This document shows, in pieces, positions 1 through 9,741 of a stretch of DNA of 64,000 nucleotides. The notes under the pieces were generated by a model that worked only from the letters and a program-made list of their open reading frames with translations, was not told where the DNA came from and ran no database searches. The position numbers and the translations under genes are program-made. Source of the stretch: Rosenbergiella nectarea (lineage in GTDB: Bacteria; Pseudomonadota; Gammaproteobacteria; Enterobacterales; Enterobacteriaceae); NCBI RefSeq assembly GCF_900111105.1, contig NZ_FOGC01000005.1, positions 155,125 through 219,124 of the forward strand. Direction: 5' to 3'. Position 1 is the stretch's first letter. Every line of letters begins with the position of its first letter.

Positions 1-97
1 TAACCGAAAGAATCAGTCCCAATAATCCTGATGACCAAGCAGAGCAGAGCGAGTAGAATGAAGACAATCTTAATGAGTATTGGTATTAGGTCGAAAA

Positions 98-388
98 ATG
101 AATGAATTGGTCGCTGGCGGCGGGAGCTATATGTTACCTGCATTATTCGGTATTGCTGTGGTATTTTTCTGTGTAGTGGTATTTATTTCAATGCGCAGAG
201 CAGTAAGAGCTAATGATCAGATCTTATTATTGGAAGCTTCACTGCGTGAACAGCGTAAACAAACCAAAATTTTACAGCAGTTAGTTGAATTAAGCTGCGA
301 ACCTGAGGTTGTTGAACCTAGAGTCGAAAGCGTTAACGAGCAACCGACTGAAGAGCCTTCACATTTAACGTTTAGAGCCGAACGCTAG
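98..388 (+). CDS. yebO: YebO family membrane protein
   Basis: Small single-pass inner-membrane protein of unknown function (96 aa). One hydrophobic segment near residues 11-33 is followed by a charged helix with E/Q/K-rich coiled-coil character (ANDQILLLEASLREQRKQ) and a Glu/Pro-rich tail ending AER, as in E. coli YebO (about 95 aa). An upstream TTG at 80 is open in frame, but the ATG at 98 gives the family length and has AGG ten bases upstream, so I use 98. The order yebO-cspC-rlmA matches E. coli. The mgrB and yobF genes usual around it are not recognisable here. Identity is confident, function unknown. Confidence 0.85.
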   Translation: MNELVAGGGSYMLPALFGIAVVFFCVVVFISMRRAVRANDQILLLEASLREQRKQTKILQQLVELSCEPEVVEPRVESVNEQPTEEPSHLTFRAER

Positions 389-723
389 GTATTAAGCAAG
401 CGTTTGCTGAGTCGATAGAAGCGAAGGACTGTGCACTTTTTATCATCACTGATGAATCGTAAAATTAACGATAAATATTTAAAATGCTTATCATTAAATT
501 TTAGGAAAAAAGCCCTTGCCATTAATAAAGTTATATGTGATAACAATTATTAGGATAAACGAGAACAGCCCGATGTTGTAAAGTTTTTGGTAAACCAGTT
601 ACGAGTCAGTTAAGGTTATTTGGTCTTGTCTGTTGCCATTTAAGAACACCACTTCATACACTATTTCTCGATTTTCTGTGTTAACTGCCTCTGGGCAACT
701 ATTATTTTAAAGGAATTGGTAAA
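389..723. other. Intergenic region, probable cspC leader
   Basis: About 335 AT-rich bases between yebO and cspC. No open frame resembling YobF (the small protein encoded here in E. coli) could be read in any forward frame. The stretch probably holds the cspC promoter and a long 5' untranslated leader, as is usual for cold-shock protein genes. AAAGGAA at about 709-715 is the cspC ribosome-binding site. I see no other defined element. Confidence 0.4.
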
Positions 724-933
724 ATGGCAAAGATTAAAGGTCAGGTTAAGTGGTTTAACGAATCTAAAGGTTTTGGTTTCATCACTCCTGCAGACGGTAG
801 CAAAGACGTATTCGTACACTTCTCTGCAATCCAAGGTAATGGTTTCAAAACTCTGGCTGAAGGCCAAAACGTTGAGTTTGAAATTCAAGATGGACAAAAA
901 GGTCCAGCAGCAGTAAACGTCACTGCTATCTAA
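724..933 (+). CDS. cspC: Cold-shock-like RNA-binding protein CspC
   Basis: 69-aa single cold-shock domain (OB fold) binding single-stranded RNA/DNA in the cytoplasm. In E. coli CspC is constitutively made and affects stability of stress mRNAs such as rpoS. Both nucleic-acid-binding motifs are intact: RNP1 KGFGFI near residues 16-21 and RNP2 VFVHF near 28-32. The sequence appears identical to E. coli CspC as I recall it (starts MAKIKG, not the MSKIKG of CspE). AAAGGAATTGGTAAA precedes the ATG. A strong rho-independent terminator follows, so it is probably transcribed apart from rlmA. Confidence 0.96.
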
Positions 934-958
934 TTCTCGGTTTACCGAAGCAATCATT

Positions 959-987
959 AATCCCCGCACTTGCGGGGATTTTTCTTT
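959..987 (+). terminator. Rho-independent terminator of cspC
   Basis: The inverted repeat ATCCCCGCACTTGCGGGGAT is followed by TTTTCTTT, a GC-rich stem with a U tract, 25 bases after the cspC stop codon. Confidence 0.9.
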
Positions 988-1043
988 GGTTTATTGCTTG
1001 AAACCGGTAAACTGCGCGGCTCAGATTACGCTTGGAGCCAATT

Positions 1044-1850
1044 TTGTATATTTGTCCATTATGCCACTCCCCCTTAACCGCAGAGTTACAGGGTTATGTT
1101 TGTGAGAATAGTCATCGGTTTGACCGGGCAAAAGAGGGATATGTCAACTTATTGCCAGTCCAACATAAAGGATCCAAAGATCCAGGCGATAGCCCCGAAA
1201 TGATACAAGCGCGCCGGCAATTTCTAGATGAAGGGCACTATCAACCATTGCGTGACCATGTTGCTGATGTGTTGGATGAATACTTACCTGTCTCCTCGCC
1301 ACCCACCATCGTTGACCTCGGCTGTGGTGAAGGTTATTACACTTCTGCATGGATGAAGAGTGATCGCGAGGTGTATGGTGTTGATGTCTCGAAATTTGCG
1401 ATAAAATCAGCCGCTAAGCGTTACCCACAGATTCAGTTTAGTGTAGCCTCCGGCTACCGGCTCCCGTTTGCTTCTGCATCGCTGTCTGCGATCATCCGGA
1501 TTTATGCGCCGAGCAAAGGTGATGAACTAAGAAGGGCCTTATGTCCTGGCGGTATTTTAGTTACGGTTACCCCTGCAGCACGCCATCTATACCAATTTAA
1601 ATCATTAATCTACCAAGACGTACAACTGCACGAAGAGAAAGAAGAGGCCCTTGAAGGGTTTGAATATTTACTCGAGAAAAGGTTGCACTACCCTTTAACG
1701 CTTTCGGCTTCCAGCGCAACACAATTACTGCAGATGACCCCTTTTGCTTGGCGAACTCGCGAGGAGGTTTGGCAAACACTGGCTCAATGCGAGAGTTTTT
1801 CGTGTGAAACAGATTTTAAAATTACGGTGTGGCGGAGAACTGATGAGTAA
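1044..1850 (+). CDS. rlmA: 23S rRNA (guanine-745-N1)-methyltransferase
   Basis: S-adenosylmethionine-dependent enzyme that methylates N1 of G745 in helix 35 of 23S rRNA. The N-terminal zinc site is visible as CPLC plus a second Cys/His pair (C..NSH) within the first 25 residues. The class I methyltransferase motif is VDLGCGEGYYT, and KEGYVNLLPVQHKGS and QMTPFAWR are family signatures. Start: there is no ATG. TTG at 1044 has GGAG six bases upstream and gives MYICPLC, close to E. coli MSFSCPLC; TTG at 1032 would overlap that Shine-Dalgarno sequence. Length is 268 aa against 269 in E. coli. Confidence 0.93.
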   Translation: MYICPLCHSPLTAELQGYVCENSHRFDRAKEGYVNLLPVQHKGSKDPGDSPEMIQARRQFLDEGHYQPLRDHVADVLDEYLPVSSPPTIVDLGCGEGYYTSAWMKSDREVYGVDVSKFAIKSAAKRYPQIQFSVASGYRLPFASASLSAIIRIYAPSKGDELRRALCPGGILVTVTPAARHLYQFKSLIYQDVQLHEEKEEALEGFEYLLEKRLHYPLTLSASSATQLLQMTPFAWRTREEVWQTLAQCESFSCETDFKITVWRRTDE

Positions 1851-1885
1851 TGAAATTCGTTAATATGTAAATGTAAGCAAACATT

Positions 1886-1913
1886 TTGACGAATAGATTG
1901 CACCTGATAAAGT
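1886..1913 (+). promoter_or_regulatory. Candidate sigma-70 promoter for yoaE
   Basis: TTGACG (1886-1891), a 16-base spacer and TAAAGT (1908-1913) lie in the rlmA-yoaE gap. This would give a leader of roughly 155 bases before the yoaE ATG. Matches are good but the assignment is by eye. Confidence 0.4.
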
Positions 1914-2076
1914 ACAGTTTATTACTACAACTAGGAGTATAGGGTTAATCCCACATTATGGATCGTCACCGAGGTCTTTTTCTATTTCCCACACCGCAGT
2001 CATCACTCTGCATTCACATTTTATCTTATCAAGAGCCTAATACTCTTCTGGTTACGACAAGCGAGAGGAACGCCTA

Positions 2077-3645
2077 ATGGAATTTTTGCTGGATCCATCG
2101 ATACTGGTTGGTTTGCTAGCCTTAATCGTATTAGAGATTGTCTTAGGCATTGATAACTTAGTCTTTGTGGCAATTTTATCGGACAAGTTGCCGCCTGCAC
2201 AGCGTGACAAGGCGCGTATCATCGGGCTGAGCTTAGCCTTGATCATGCGCTTACTGCTGCTCTCAGTGATGTCTTGGTTAGTTACATTAACTAAACCACT
2301 CTTCCACATCGCGCAATTTGCGTTCTCTGCGCGGGATTTAATCATGCTAGTGGGAGGGATATTCTTACTCTTTAAAGCCACCACAGAACTGCATGAACGG
2401 TTAGAAAGTTCCGGTGAAGTAGAGCAAGAAAGCAAAGGTTATGCAGGGTTCTGGACGGTAGTTATCCAAATAGTGATCCTTGATGCGGTCTTCTCCTTAG
2501 ATGCCGTGGTGACAGCGGTGGGGATGGTGAGTCATCTATGGGTAATGATGACAGCGGTCATTATTGCGATGATCTTGATGTTAATCGCCTCAAAACCCCT
2601 GACACGATTCGTTAATGCCCATCCAACAGTGGTGGTACTCTGCCTTAGCTTTTTATTGATGATTGGCTTAAGCTTAGTGGCAGAAGGATTTGGTTTCCAT
2701 ATTCCTAAAGGCTATCTGTACGCAGCCATTGGCTTCTCGATTATTATCGAATTTTTCAATCAAGTTGCACGCCGCAATTTTCTTAAATCCGAAGCAAGGC
2801 GTCCTATGCGTGAGCGGACTGCGGATGCCATTTTACGATTAATGGGAAGCCGCTATCGTACGGCTAGCCAGGAAGTGGCAGGACAAGCGACGGAAGAGAA
2901 TGCGCATGCCTCACGTACGTTTAAAGATGAAGAGCGCTTTATGATCAATGGGGTGCTTACCCTGGCATCCCGTTCTATTCGTAGTCTCATGACACCGCGT
3001 AATCAGATTTCATGGGTGGATGCCGAGGCTTCGGTCGATGATATTCGCGTACAGTTATTAGACACGCCCCATAGTCTTTTCCCTGTGGCGCGCGGTGAGC
3101 TAGATGAAATTGTCGGTGTCGTTCGAGCGAAAGAGCTATTGATTGCGCTTGACCATGAGCTCGATGTTGCGACCTTCGCCTCACGCACGCCAGCGATGAT
3201 CGTTCCAGAAACGTTGGACCCAATCAACCTGTTAGCGGTGCTACGTCGCGCTAAAGGCAGTATCGTGATGGTGACCAATGAATTCGGAGTCGTTCAAGGC
3301 TTGATCACGCCACTCGACGTTCTCGAAGCCATTGCAGGAGAGTTTCCGGACGAAGATGAAACCCCAGACATCGTTGCCGAAGGTAATGATTGGTTGGTGA
3401 AGGGCGGTACCGACCTCCACTCCTTAGAACAACATCTCAACGTTTATGATCTCGTTGACGCGTCGCATTCACATGCCTCGCTTGCCGGATTATTAATTGG
3501 CCAAGCTGGGCAATTACCGGTAGAGGGTGAGGTGATCAGCATCGGTGAGCTGGACTTCACGATATTGAAGGTAAAAGACTACCGCGTTGAGCTAGTGAGA
3601 GTCAGCAAGCGGGACTCTGAGACTGAGAGCGAAGAGACTTTCTAA
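2077..3645 (+). CDS. yoaE: TerC-family membrane protein with CBS pair
   Basis: Inner-membrane protein of 522 aa (E. coli YoaE about 518). Residues 1-235 form the multi-pass TerC domain with the acidic signatures [12 protein letters not shown] and [15 protein letters not shown] pair occupies about 290-415 ([11 protein letters not shown]...PHSLFPV), followed by a CorC/HlyC-type transporter-associated domain (about 430-510). TerC proteins are linked to metal, especially manganese, homeostasis and to protection of secreted metalloenzymes; the exact role of YoaE is not settled. It converges on sdaA across a shared terminator. Confidence 0.93.
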   Translation: MEFLLDPSILVGLLALIVLEIVLGIDNLVFVAILSDKLPPAQRDKARIIGLSLALIMRLLLLSVMSWLVTLTKPLFHIAQFAFSARDLIMLVGGIFLLFKATTELHERLESSGEVEQESKGYAGFWTVVIQIVILDAVFSLDAVVTAVGMVSHLWVMMTAVIIAMILMLIASKPLTRFVNAHPTVVVLCLSFLLMIGLSLVAEGFGFHIPKGYLYAAIGFSIIIEFFNQVARRNFLKSEARRPMRERTADAILRLMGSRYRTASQEVAGQATEENAHASRTFKDEERFMINGVLTLASRSIRSLMTPRNQISWVDAEASVDDIRVQLLDTPHSLFPVARGELDEIVGVVRAKELLIALDHELDVATFASRTPAMIVPETLDPINLLAVLRRAKGSIVMVTNEFGVVQGLITPLDVLEAIAGEFPDEDETPDIVAEGNDWLVKGGTDLHSLEQHLNVYDLVDASHSHASLAGLLIGQAGQLPVEGEVISIGELDFTILKVKDYRVELVRVSKRDSETESEETF

Positions 3646-3657
3646 AAGGGTGATGAC

Positions 3658-3687
3658 AAAGAGGCCGATGGGTTCGGCCTCTTATTT
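3658..3687. terminator. Terminator between yoaE and sdaA
   Basis: The hairpin GAGGCCGATGGGTTCGGCCTC (3661-3681) has TTATTT on the forward side and TTTGTCAT on the reverse side. It ends yoaE and may also serve sdaA from the other strand. Confidence 0.75.
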
Positions 3688-5052
3688 CTAGTCACATTGT
3701 ACTTTTATCGCTAATCCACCCCGAGAGGTTTCTCGGTATTTAGCATTCATATCTTTGCCTGTTTCATACATCGTCTCAATCACTTTATCCAGCGAGACCC
3801 GAGCCTGGCTGGTACGACGCAGCGCCATCCTGGCGGCATTAATCGCTTTAACCGCCGCAATGGCATTGCGCTCGATACAGGGTACCTGAACTTGCCCTGC
3901 GACCGGGTCACAGGTTAAGCCCAAATTATGTTCCATACCAATTTCAGCGGCCACACAGACCTGCTCTGGGCTTGCGCCTAATAGTTCGGCTAGTCCTGCC
4001 GCCGCCATTGAACAAGCCACGCCAACTTCACCCTGACAACCGACCTCCGCACCGGAAATCGAGGCATTCATTTTATAGAGGATCCCGATGGCACCAGAAG
4101 CTAAGAAGTAATGCCGGGCAATATCTGGCGTCACAGGCTCAACAAATTGATCGTAATAAGCCAGCACAGCTGGGACGATACCACACGCGCCATTAGTGGG
4201 CGCAGTCACCACGCGTCCACCCGCTGCATTCTCTTCATTGACGGCCAAGGCGAACATATTGACCCAGTCAATGACATTCATCGGGTCGTTATTATGGCGA
4301 TGGTTAGCAACCAATAGGCGACGAAGTGGCGCGGCTCTGCGCGGCACTCTTAATGGTCCGGGTAATACGCCTTCCGTATTCAAGCCTCGATCTATACAGG
4401 CTTGCATCGCGCCCCAGATAGACGAAAAATAGTCGCTAATTTCTTGATGCGTATGTAACGCTAACTCGTTTTTCATGACTAAACCGGATAAAGAAAGGCC
4501 GGTTTGATGACAAGCATCTAACATCTCTAAGGCGGAATGGAAAGGATAGGGGACAGTGACCGTGTTCAATACTGGCTGGCCAAACTGTGACTCTTCCACG
4601 ATAAAGCCACCTCCGATTGAATAGAAGGTCTGAGAAACCAACGCCTTATCTTCTTGCCAAGCCGTGAAAGTTAGGCCATTTTCATGTAACGAGAGCGCTG
4701 TTGAATGAAATAACAGATCTGTCTGTTCATCGAACACTATCTCATGCTCACCGAGTGCCAAAAGTAACCGTCGGCGAGCGCGCGCATCGGCGAGAAAGGT
4801 CGGAATAGTGTCGATATTGACCGTGTCCGGCGATTCGCCCGCTAATCCCATAATAATCGCGATATCGGTATGGTGACCTCGTCCCGTTAAAGAGAGAGAA
4901 CCGTAAATATCAACGGTCACCCGTGTTATATCGGTTAATAGCTGTTGGGCACTTAACATGTCGACAAAAAGCTTTCCGGCTTTCATTGGACCGACTGTAT
5001 GAGAGCTAGACGGGCCAATACCGATTTTAAACATATCAAAAACACTAATCAC
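3688..5052 (-). CDS. sdaA: L-serine dehydratase (ammonia-lyase) SdaA
   Basis: Converts L-serine to pyruvate and ammonia using an oxygen-sensitive [4Fe-4S] cluster. 454 aa, the normal length. The N-terminal domain begins with [22 protein letters not shown], a family hallmark. The C-terminal catalytic domain carries cysteines in [29 protein letters not shown] and VPCIERNA, expected to include the cluster ligands. A single-gene unit; no serine transporter lies beside it. E. coli has the same sdaA-nudL-pabB order. Confidence 0.95.
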   Translation of the reverse strand: MISVFDMFKIGIGPSSSHTVGPMKAGKLFVDMLSAQQLLTDITRVTVDIYGSLSLTGRGHHTDIAIIMGLAGESPDTVNIDTIPTFLADARARRRLLLALGEHEIVFDEQTDLLFHSTALSLHENGLTFTAWQEDKALVSQTFYSIGGGFIVEESQFGQPVLNTVTVPYPFHSALEMLDACHQTGLSLSGLVMKNELALHTHQEISDYFSSIWGAMQACIDRGLNTEGVLPGPLRVPRRAAPLRRLLVANHRHNNDPMNVIDWVNMFALAVNEENAAGGRVVTAPTNGACGIVPAVLAYYDQFVEPVTPDIARHYFLASGAIGILYKMNASISGAEVGCQGEVGVACSMAAAGLAELLGASPEQVCVAAEIGMEHNLGLTCDPVAGQVQVPCIERNAIAAVKAINAARMALRRTSQARVSLDKVIETMYETGKDMNAKYRETSRGGLAIKVQCD

Positions 5053-5112
5053 GTGGCGTTACCTTGCGTCGACGAAAGCTAAATACCCTGCAATCAGGGC
5101 TAAACAGCAATA

Positions 5113-5121
5113 ATTATACCA
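5113..5121 (-). promoter_or_regulatory. Candidate extended -10 promoter of sdaA
   Basis: On the reverse strand TGGTATAAT (TGN plus a perfect TATAAT) lies about 60 bases upstream of the sdaA ATG. No good -35 hexamer is seen, which is normal for extended -10 promoters. Confidence 0.45.
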
Positions 5122-5212
5122 TTGCCAGAGTAAAAAGAGAGTGAAACGCCTCGCACTCGCAAAAATATCATTAATATTTATCTTTTTTTAGGCGAAGCAG
5201 TAAAGGGGCAAG

Positions 5213-5773
5213 CTAAGAAGGAAGATGAAGAAGAATCGTTGCCGTCATTCCCCAGATTAGGTGTGACCCGTAAGGAAGAAAATGCACCTGCCGTTGTGCG
5301 TGGGGCTGACCGACCGGCAAGGAGGCATAGTTATTTGTTTCAACGAGGTACTCAAGGGGGACTTCAAAGACTTCGGCCACTTCATCGCTATTAGGATTGA
5401 GGGGAAAACCTGGCTGTACTAGGGCGAGGAAAGGCTTCACGCTGTGTCCGCTACGGCTATTAACCGTCGGTAACTCACCAATTTTTTGGATAAATTGTGG
5501 AGGAATACCCACCTCCTCGTACGTTTCACGCAGCGCGGTCTCATACAAAGAACTATCAGTCTGGTCACGTTTCCCCCCAGGAAAAGCGACTTGTCCTGGA
5601 TGATGACGCAGTTGGTGACTGCGTTGAGTAAACAGCAAGGTTGGAGTGTGTGGATGGTTAATGATAGGCACTAATACTGCCGCTGAATGTGAAGTAATAT
5701 TAACATATTCATTTACCAGCGGGGTCAGTAAGTATTGGCTTAAGAAGCGAGACAATCGATCATTCATTTTCAT
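5213..5773 (-). CDS. nudL: Nudix hydrolase NudL
   Basis: Nudix hydrolase of the YeaB/NudL (coenzyme A pyrophosphatase-like) group, 186 aa. The motif core reads GGKRDQTDSSLYETALRETY followed by EEVGI, with the conserved acidic pair in REx2EE, preceded by HPGQVAFPGG. An open frame extends upstream to 5860, but homology begins at MKMNDRLSRF. ATG at 5773 or 5767 are both possible, and both overlap the end of pabB, implying translational coupling in a pabB-nudL unit. The physiological substrate in vivo is not established. Confidence 0.88.
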   Translation of the reverse strand: MKMNDRLSRFLSQYLLTPLVNEYVNITSHSAAVLVPIINHPHTPTLLFTQRSHQLRHHPGQVAFPGGKRDQTDSSLYETALRETYEEVGIPPQFIQKIGELPTVNSRSGHSVKPFLALVQPGFPLNPNSDEVAEVFEVPLEYLVETNNYASLPVGQPHAQRQVHFLPYGSHLIWGMTATILLHLPS

Positions 5774-7133
5774 TACCCAACGCTGAGAGAAGGGGCAGTA
5801 TTTTGCTGACCTTGTGGAAGGTTTCCTGATATTCCTCCTGCCAATGACTGTCAGCCACAATCCCCCCTCCTGCTGAACAGTAGAGCTGTTGGTTTTCTGC
5901 CACTAAGGTCCGGATCGTAATACTGGTGTCCATGTTTCCGCAGCGGCTGATATAGCCAATGCTACCACACCATGCATTACGCCGATGAGGCTCGAGTTCG
6001 TCTATGATCGCCATTGCCCTAATCTTGGGTGCTCCGGTAATGGATCCGCCGGGAAAGCAGGCTCGTAATAATTCTGTGGCAGGGACGGTGTCGGGCAGGA
6101 TCCCCGTTACCGTACTGACTAAGTGATGCACGGCGGGAAAAAATTCAATTGCGAAGAGTGAAGGAACCTCAACGCTTCCCGGTAACGCAATACGTCCTAT
6201 ATCGTTGCGTAATAGATCGACAATCATAAGATTCTCGGCACGATTCTTGGTTGATTGAGCCAACCACTGTTGTTGGGCGCGATCGCGCTGAGGATCGGGG
6301 TCACGAGGAACAGTCCCTTTAATCGGTTTAGTCTCAATCCGGCTGCCCACAACGTTGATAAACCGCTCGGGCGATAGAGAAATAAGGGTCGATTTGGGTA
6401 AACGGACGAAAGCACTGAAAGGTGCACGGTTAGCTTTGCTGAGCGCCTGATAAGCCTGCCATTCGCAGCCTTGATAGCAAGCCCTAAAGCGTTGCGCTAA
6501 ATTTACCTGATAGCAATCTCCCGCCAGGATATAGGCTTGAACCTGTTCAAATTTCTGCCGGTAAAGTGACGCATCCATATTGCTTTGCCAGTCACTGGTC
6601 AATGTAAAAGGCACGGTCGGGCTGGGCACTTGTGCAGTGAGCCAAGCGAGCCGTTGTTGTGCGTCAGTAAGGCTCACCAAGGTTAAGCTTTGCGCATGGT
6701 GATCGGCGATTAGCGCCCAATCATAAATACCCACAGCCATATCAGGGCAATTCAGGTCGGAATGGGCTTGCGAAGGCAGGGTTTCAAAGCGCCGGCCGAG
6801 ATCGTAGCCCCACAGACCAAGGGCACCGCCGCAGAAAGGCAGGCTTTGACGAGGGACCTCAGGTAAGCGAGTTAACGCTTGCTCAACCAGGGACAAAGGA
6901 TCTGCCAGAGAACTGCGCGCGTTTCCGTCTTCTTCAATGAGTGTCTCTTGCCCCCACGTAGAGAGCGTGACTAAAGGATCGGCGGTGAGGATATCAAACT
7001 GAGCACCGGCGTGAGGCGATTGGGCTGAGCTGAGTAGCATGGCCCAAGGTAACTGCGCGAGGTTGGAAAACCATGTCTCCGCGGCGGCTTGATGATAAGA
7101 TAGCGAGATACATTCAGGTGATTTAAGCGTCAT
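5760..7133 (-). CDS. pabB: Aminodeoxychorismate synthase component I
   Basis: With the glutamine amidotransferase PabA it converts chorismate to 4-amino-4-deoxychorismate for folate synthesis. 457 aa (E. coli 453). The chorismate-binding domain is intact: PIKGTVPRDPDP with the lysine of the PIKGT motif typical of PabB, ENLMIVDLLRNDIGR, FPGGSITGAPK and GSIGYISRCGNMD. The ATG lies only 17 bases from the divergent yoaH ATG, so its promoter must overlap yoaH coding sequence. The stop overlaps the nudL start. trpE at 56472-58028 is its paralogue. Confidence 0.95.
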   Translation of the reverse strand: MTLKSPECISLSYHQAAAETWFSNLAQLPWAMLLSSAQSPHAGAQFDILTADPLVTLSTWGQETLIEEDGNARSSLADPLSLVEQALTRLPEVPRQSLPFCGGALGLWGYDLGRRFETLPSQAHSDLNCPDMAVGIYDWALIADHHAQSLTLVSLTDAQQRLAWLTAQVPSPTVPFTLTSDWQSNMDASLYRQKFEQVQAYILAGDCYQVNLAQRFRACYQGCEWQAYQALSKANRAPFSAFVRLPKSTLISLSPERFINVVGSRIETKPIKGTVPRDPDPQRDRAQQQWLAQSTKNRAENLMIVDLLRNDIGRIALPGSVEVPSLFAIEFFPAVHHLVSTVTGILPDTVPATELLRACFPGGSITGAPKIRAMAIIDELEPHRRNAWCGSIGYISRCGNMDTSITIRTLVAENQQLYCSAGGGIVADSHWQEEYQETFHKVSKILPLLSALGNENE

Positions 7134-7150
7134 GACTCAAGAGGTTCTTA

Positions 7151-7333
7151 ATGTTCAACGGATTACCGGCATTATCGCATCAACAACAGCAACAAGCGGT
7201 CGAGCGAATTCAGCAATTAATGTCTGAAGGCTTATCGAGTGGTCAAGCGATTTCTCAAGTTGCACAAGAAATTCGTGAAAATTATCAAGGCGAGCCACAA
7301 CTTGCTCGCTTTGAAGAAGATGATGATGAATAA
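7151..7333 (+). CDS. yoaH: UPF0181 family protein YoaH
   Basis: 60-aa acidic cytoplasmic protein of unknown function. [20 protein letters not shown] and the acidic end RFEEDDDE match E. coli YoaH (59 aa) closely. AGAGG lies eight bases before the ATG. It is divergent from pabB. Confidence 0.92.
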   Translation: MFNGLPALSHQQQQQAVERIQQLMSEGLSSGQAISQVAQEIRENYQGEPQLARFEEDDDE

Positions 7334-7341
7334 GGCTTACG

Positions 7342-7686
7342 CTATAGGGCTGCGATAATTTTTATTTCAACTTTATAACGGGGATCCACCAGTCCAGCCA
7401 ATACAGTACAACGTACTGGGGCATTGCCGGGCGAGACCCACGCATCCCACGCTTGGTTCATCACTGCAAAATCAGCATGGTCAGTGAGAAAAATTGTCGC
7501 GTCGAGGACTTTTGATTTATCACTGCCAACGCGCGCCAAGATTCGGTCGATAACCGCTAATGCATTTTCAGTTTGAGCAAACGCATCAGCGTCAAGATTT
7601 TCCGGTACACTGGTGTAATATACAGTTTGGTTATAGATCACGGCTTCGGACATACGATGTTCAGGATCTAGGCGTTGAATAGTCAT
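7342..7686 (-). CDS. yoaB: RidA-family protein YoaB
   Basis: 114-aa member of the YjgF/YER057c/UK114 (RidA) superfamily, small trimeric enamine/imine deaminases or binding proteins. GVP-type YYTSVPENLDADAF, DATIFLTD and APVRCTVLAGL are family motifs, and the arginine in PVRCTV corresponds to the RidA carboxylate-binding arginine. ATG at 7686 is chosen because AAGGAGAC lies just upstream and the length equals E. coli YoaB; the open frame continues to 7737. The specific substrate is unknown. Confidence 0.9.
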   Translation of the reverse strand: MTIQRLDPEHRMSEAVIYNQTVYYTSVPENLDADAFAQTENALAVIDRILARVGSDKSKVLDATIFLTDHADFAVMNQAWDAWVSPGNAPVRCTVLAGLVDPRYKVEIKIIAAL

Positions 7687-7783
7687 GAGAGTCTCCTTTT
7701 TTGGGGTCAGCCTGACATAAGCGAGAAAAAATGTCATCTCTAATCCTCAATCCCATCAGGACAACCTCGTCGAAGGAGCTAGT

Positions 7784-9685
7784 TTGACCGACGATTTTTC
7801 ACAAGAGGGTAATTTAGCGCAGGCTATCCCCGGTTTTCGTGCTCGCCGTGCGCAGCAAATTATGGCTAAGGCGATCAGTGAGGCCGTTAACGATACCTCG
7901 ACGTTATTAGTCGAAGCCGGTACCGGTACAGGGAAAACCTATGCGTATTTGGTGCCAGCCTTACGTTCGGGTAAAAAGGCCATTATTTCAACGGGGTCAC
8001 GGGCGCTTCAGGATCAACTTTATCATCGCGATCTGCCGACTATCGTTAATGCGCTGAAGTTTCGCGGAAAAACCGCCATCCTTAAAGGGCGCAGTAACTA
8101 CCTCTGTTTAGAGCGGCTGGACGCTCAAAATAGCGCAGGGGGCGATCTGCCGGTTCAGCAACTTTCCGAACTCGTCAATGTACGTGCATGGGCCAGTATG
8201 ACGCAAGAAGGTGACACCAGCCAATGTGCGGCGGTTCCCGAAGATAGTCCATTATGGCCCTTAGTCACCAGTACTAACGATAATTGTTTAGGTAGCGATT
8301 GCCCGCAATATGAGCAGTGCTATGTGGTAAAGGCACGTAAGCGCGCGCTCGATGCTGATATCGTTGTGGTAAACCACCATCTATTTTTAGCGGATCTGGT
8401 GGTCAAAGAAGGTGGGTTTGGCGAACTGATCCCAGAGGCTGATGTCATGGTATTTGATGAAGCCCATCAGTTACCTGATATTGCCAGTCAGTACTTCGGA
8501 CAGCAGCTTACTAGCCGACAATTGCAGGATTTGGCCCGCGATATCACCATCGCATACCGTACAGAAGTGCGTGAGGTCACTCAGCTACAAAAGGCGGCAG
8601 ATCGTTTGGCGCAAGCCACTCAAGACTTTCGACTCGTTTTGGGAGAGCCGGGGTTTAGGGGGAATCTTCGTGCGTTAATGTCTGATCCGTCGCAACAGCG
8701 TATGTTGCGGCTACTCGATGATGCATTAGAGCTATGTTATGACGTCAGCAAACTGAACCTTGGGCGTAGTGCGTTGCTTGATGCGGCTTTTGACCGAGCT
8801 GGGCAGTATCGTAATCGTCTAAAACGGTTAAATAACACGCAGGAGCCGGGTTTTAGCTACTGGTATGAGTGCAGTCGTTACCACTTTACGTTAGCCTTAA
8901 CACCCTTGAGCGTAGCCGAACGTTTCCAAGAGGTTATTAAGGCTCGTAAGACCAGTTGGGTATTTACTTCGGCGACACTTGCCGTGAACGGTGAAATGAA
9001 TCACTTCGCGGAACGGCTAGGCGTGCAACAAGCAAAACAACTTATGTTGGAAAGTCCCTTCGATTACGCGCGACAAACTTTATTGTGCGTACCTCGTTAC
9101 TTGGCAGAAACCCGTCAATCACGCAGTGCCCAGCAATTAGTATCGCGCTTAACACCGCTGATTGAAGCCAATGATGGGCGATGCTTCTTTCTTTGTACTT
9201 CTTACCAAATGATGCGTGAGCTGGCAGCTCTTTTCCGCGAAACCATAAAACGCCCGGTACTGCTGCAGGGCGAAACCAGTAAAGGCCAGTTACTCGAACA
9301 ATTTCTTGCCGCCGGTAATGCCTTGTTGATTGCGACCAGTAGTTTTTGGGAAGGGGTGGATGTACGGGGAGAGGCGCTCTCGATGGTGATTATCGATAAG
9401 TTACCCTTTGCTTCGCCTGAAGATCCCTTATTAAAGGCGAGAATGGAAGATGCACAGCTTAAAGGCAGTGACCCGTTCTATCAGGTACAGCTGCCCGATG
9501 CCGTCATCGCTTTGAAACAGGGAGTGGGTCGCTTGATCCGCGATGAACAGGATAGAGGGGTGTTGGTGATCTGCGATAGTCGTTTGGTCACGCGCCCCTA
9601 CGGTGAAATTTTTGTGAAGAGTCTGCCGGATTGCCCACGTACGCGAGATCTCGATGTGGTGCTCAATTTTATTAAGCAGCAGTAA
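7784..9685 (+). CDS. yoaA: DinG/XPD-like ATP-dependent DNA helicase YoaA
   Basis: Superfamily 2 iron-sulfur helicase, 633 aa (E. coli 636). Walker A VEAGTGTGKTYAYL is near residue 45. Four spaced cysteines between motifs I and II (CLERL, QCAAV, CLGSDC, QCYVV) include the [4Fe-4S] ligands. The DEAH box is VMVFDEAHQLPD, and motif VI is QGVGRLIRDEQDRG. E. coli YoaA works with the holC-encoded chi subunit in tolerance of replication-blocking damage. The start is TTG at 7784, with AAGGAG ten bases upstream and homology at MTDDF. Confidence 0.94.
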   Translation: MTDDFSQEGNLAQAIPGFRARRAQQIMAKAISEAVNDTSTLLVEAGTGTGKTYAYLVPALRSGKKAIISTGSRALQDQLYHRDLPTIVNALKFRGKTAILKGRSNYLCLERLDAQNSAGGDLPVQQLSELVNVRAWASMTQEGDTSQCAAVPEDSPLWPLVTSTNDNCLGSDCPQYEQCYVVKARKRALDADIVVVNHHLFLADLVVKEGGFGELIPEADVMVFDEAHQLPDIASQYFGQQLTSRQLQDLARDITIAYRTEVREVTQLQKAADRLAQATQDFRLVLGEPGFRGNLRALMSDPSQQRMLRLLDDALELCYDVSKLNLGRSALLDAAFDRAGQYRNRLKRLNNTQEPGFSYWYECSRYHFTLALTPLSVAERFQEVIKARKTSWVFTSATLAVNGEMNHFAERLGVQQAKQLMLESPFDYARQTLLCVPRYLAETRQSRSAQQLVSRLTPLIEANDGRCFFLCTSYQMMRELAALFRETIKRPVLLQGETSKGQLLEQFLAAGNALLIATSSFWEGVDVRGEALSMVIIDKLPFASPEDPLLKARMEDAQLKGSDPFYQVQLPDAVIALKQGVGRLIRDEQDRGVLVICDSRLVTRPYGEIFVKSLPDCPRTRDLDVVLNFIKQQ

Positions 9686-9741
9686 GCTGACTTTCACTCT
9701 ACGCCAACTCTGTGTACACTTGCCGCCAAGAAACACGGTAT

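Noticed and set aside
1-97. End of mgrB upstream of yebO
   Set aside because: The first 97 bases contain no sequence resembling the MgrB C terminus; the TAA at position 1 cannot be assigned to a gene.
389-723. A yobF gene as in E. coli
   Set aside because: No forward frame encodes a protein resembling YobF; only very short open frames occur.
661-969. 102-codon frame on the reverse strand over cspC
   Set aside because: It is the antisense of cspC with low-complexity content and no homology.
1914-2076. Possible yybP-ykoY manganese riboswitch in the yoaE leader
   Set aside because: yoaE is a TerC gene with a leader of about 155 bases and an AGGAGTA segment, but the conserved GAGCAAGAC-type core and paired arms are not visible.
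5084-5099. Hairpin CCCTG-CAAT-CAGGG between sdaA and nudL
   Set aside because: The stem is only five base pairs with no T tract; not distinguishable from chance.
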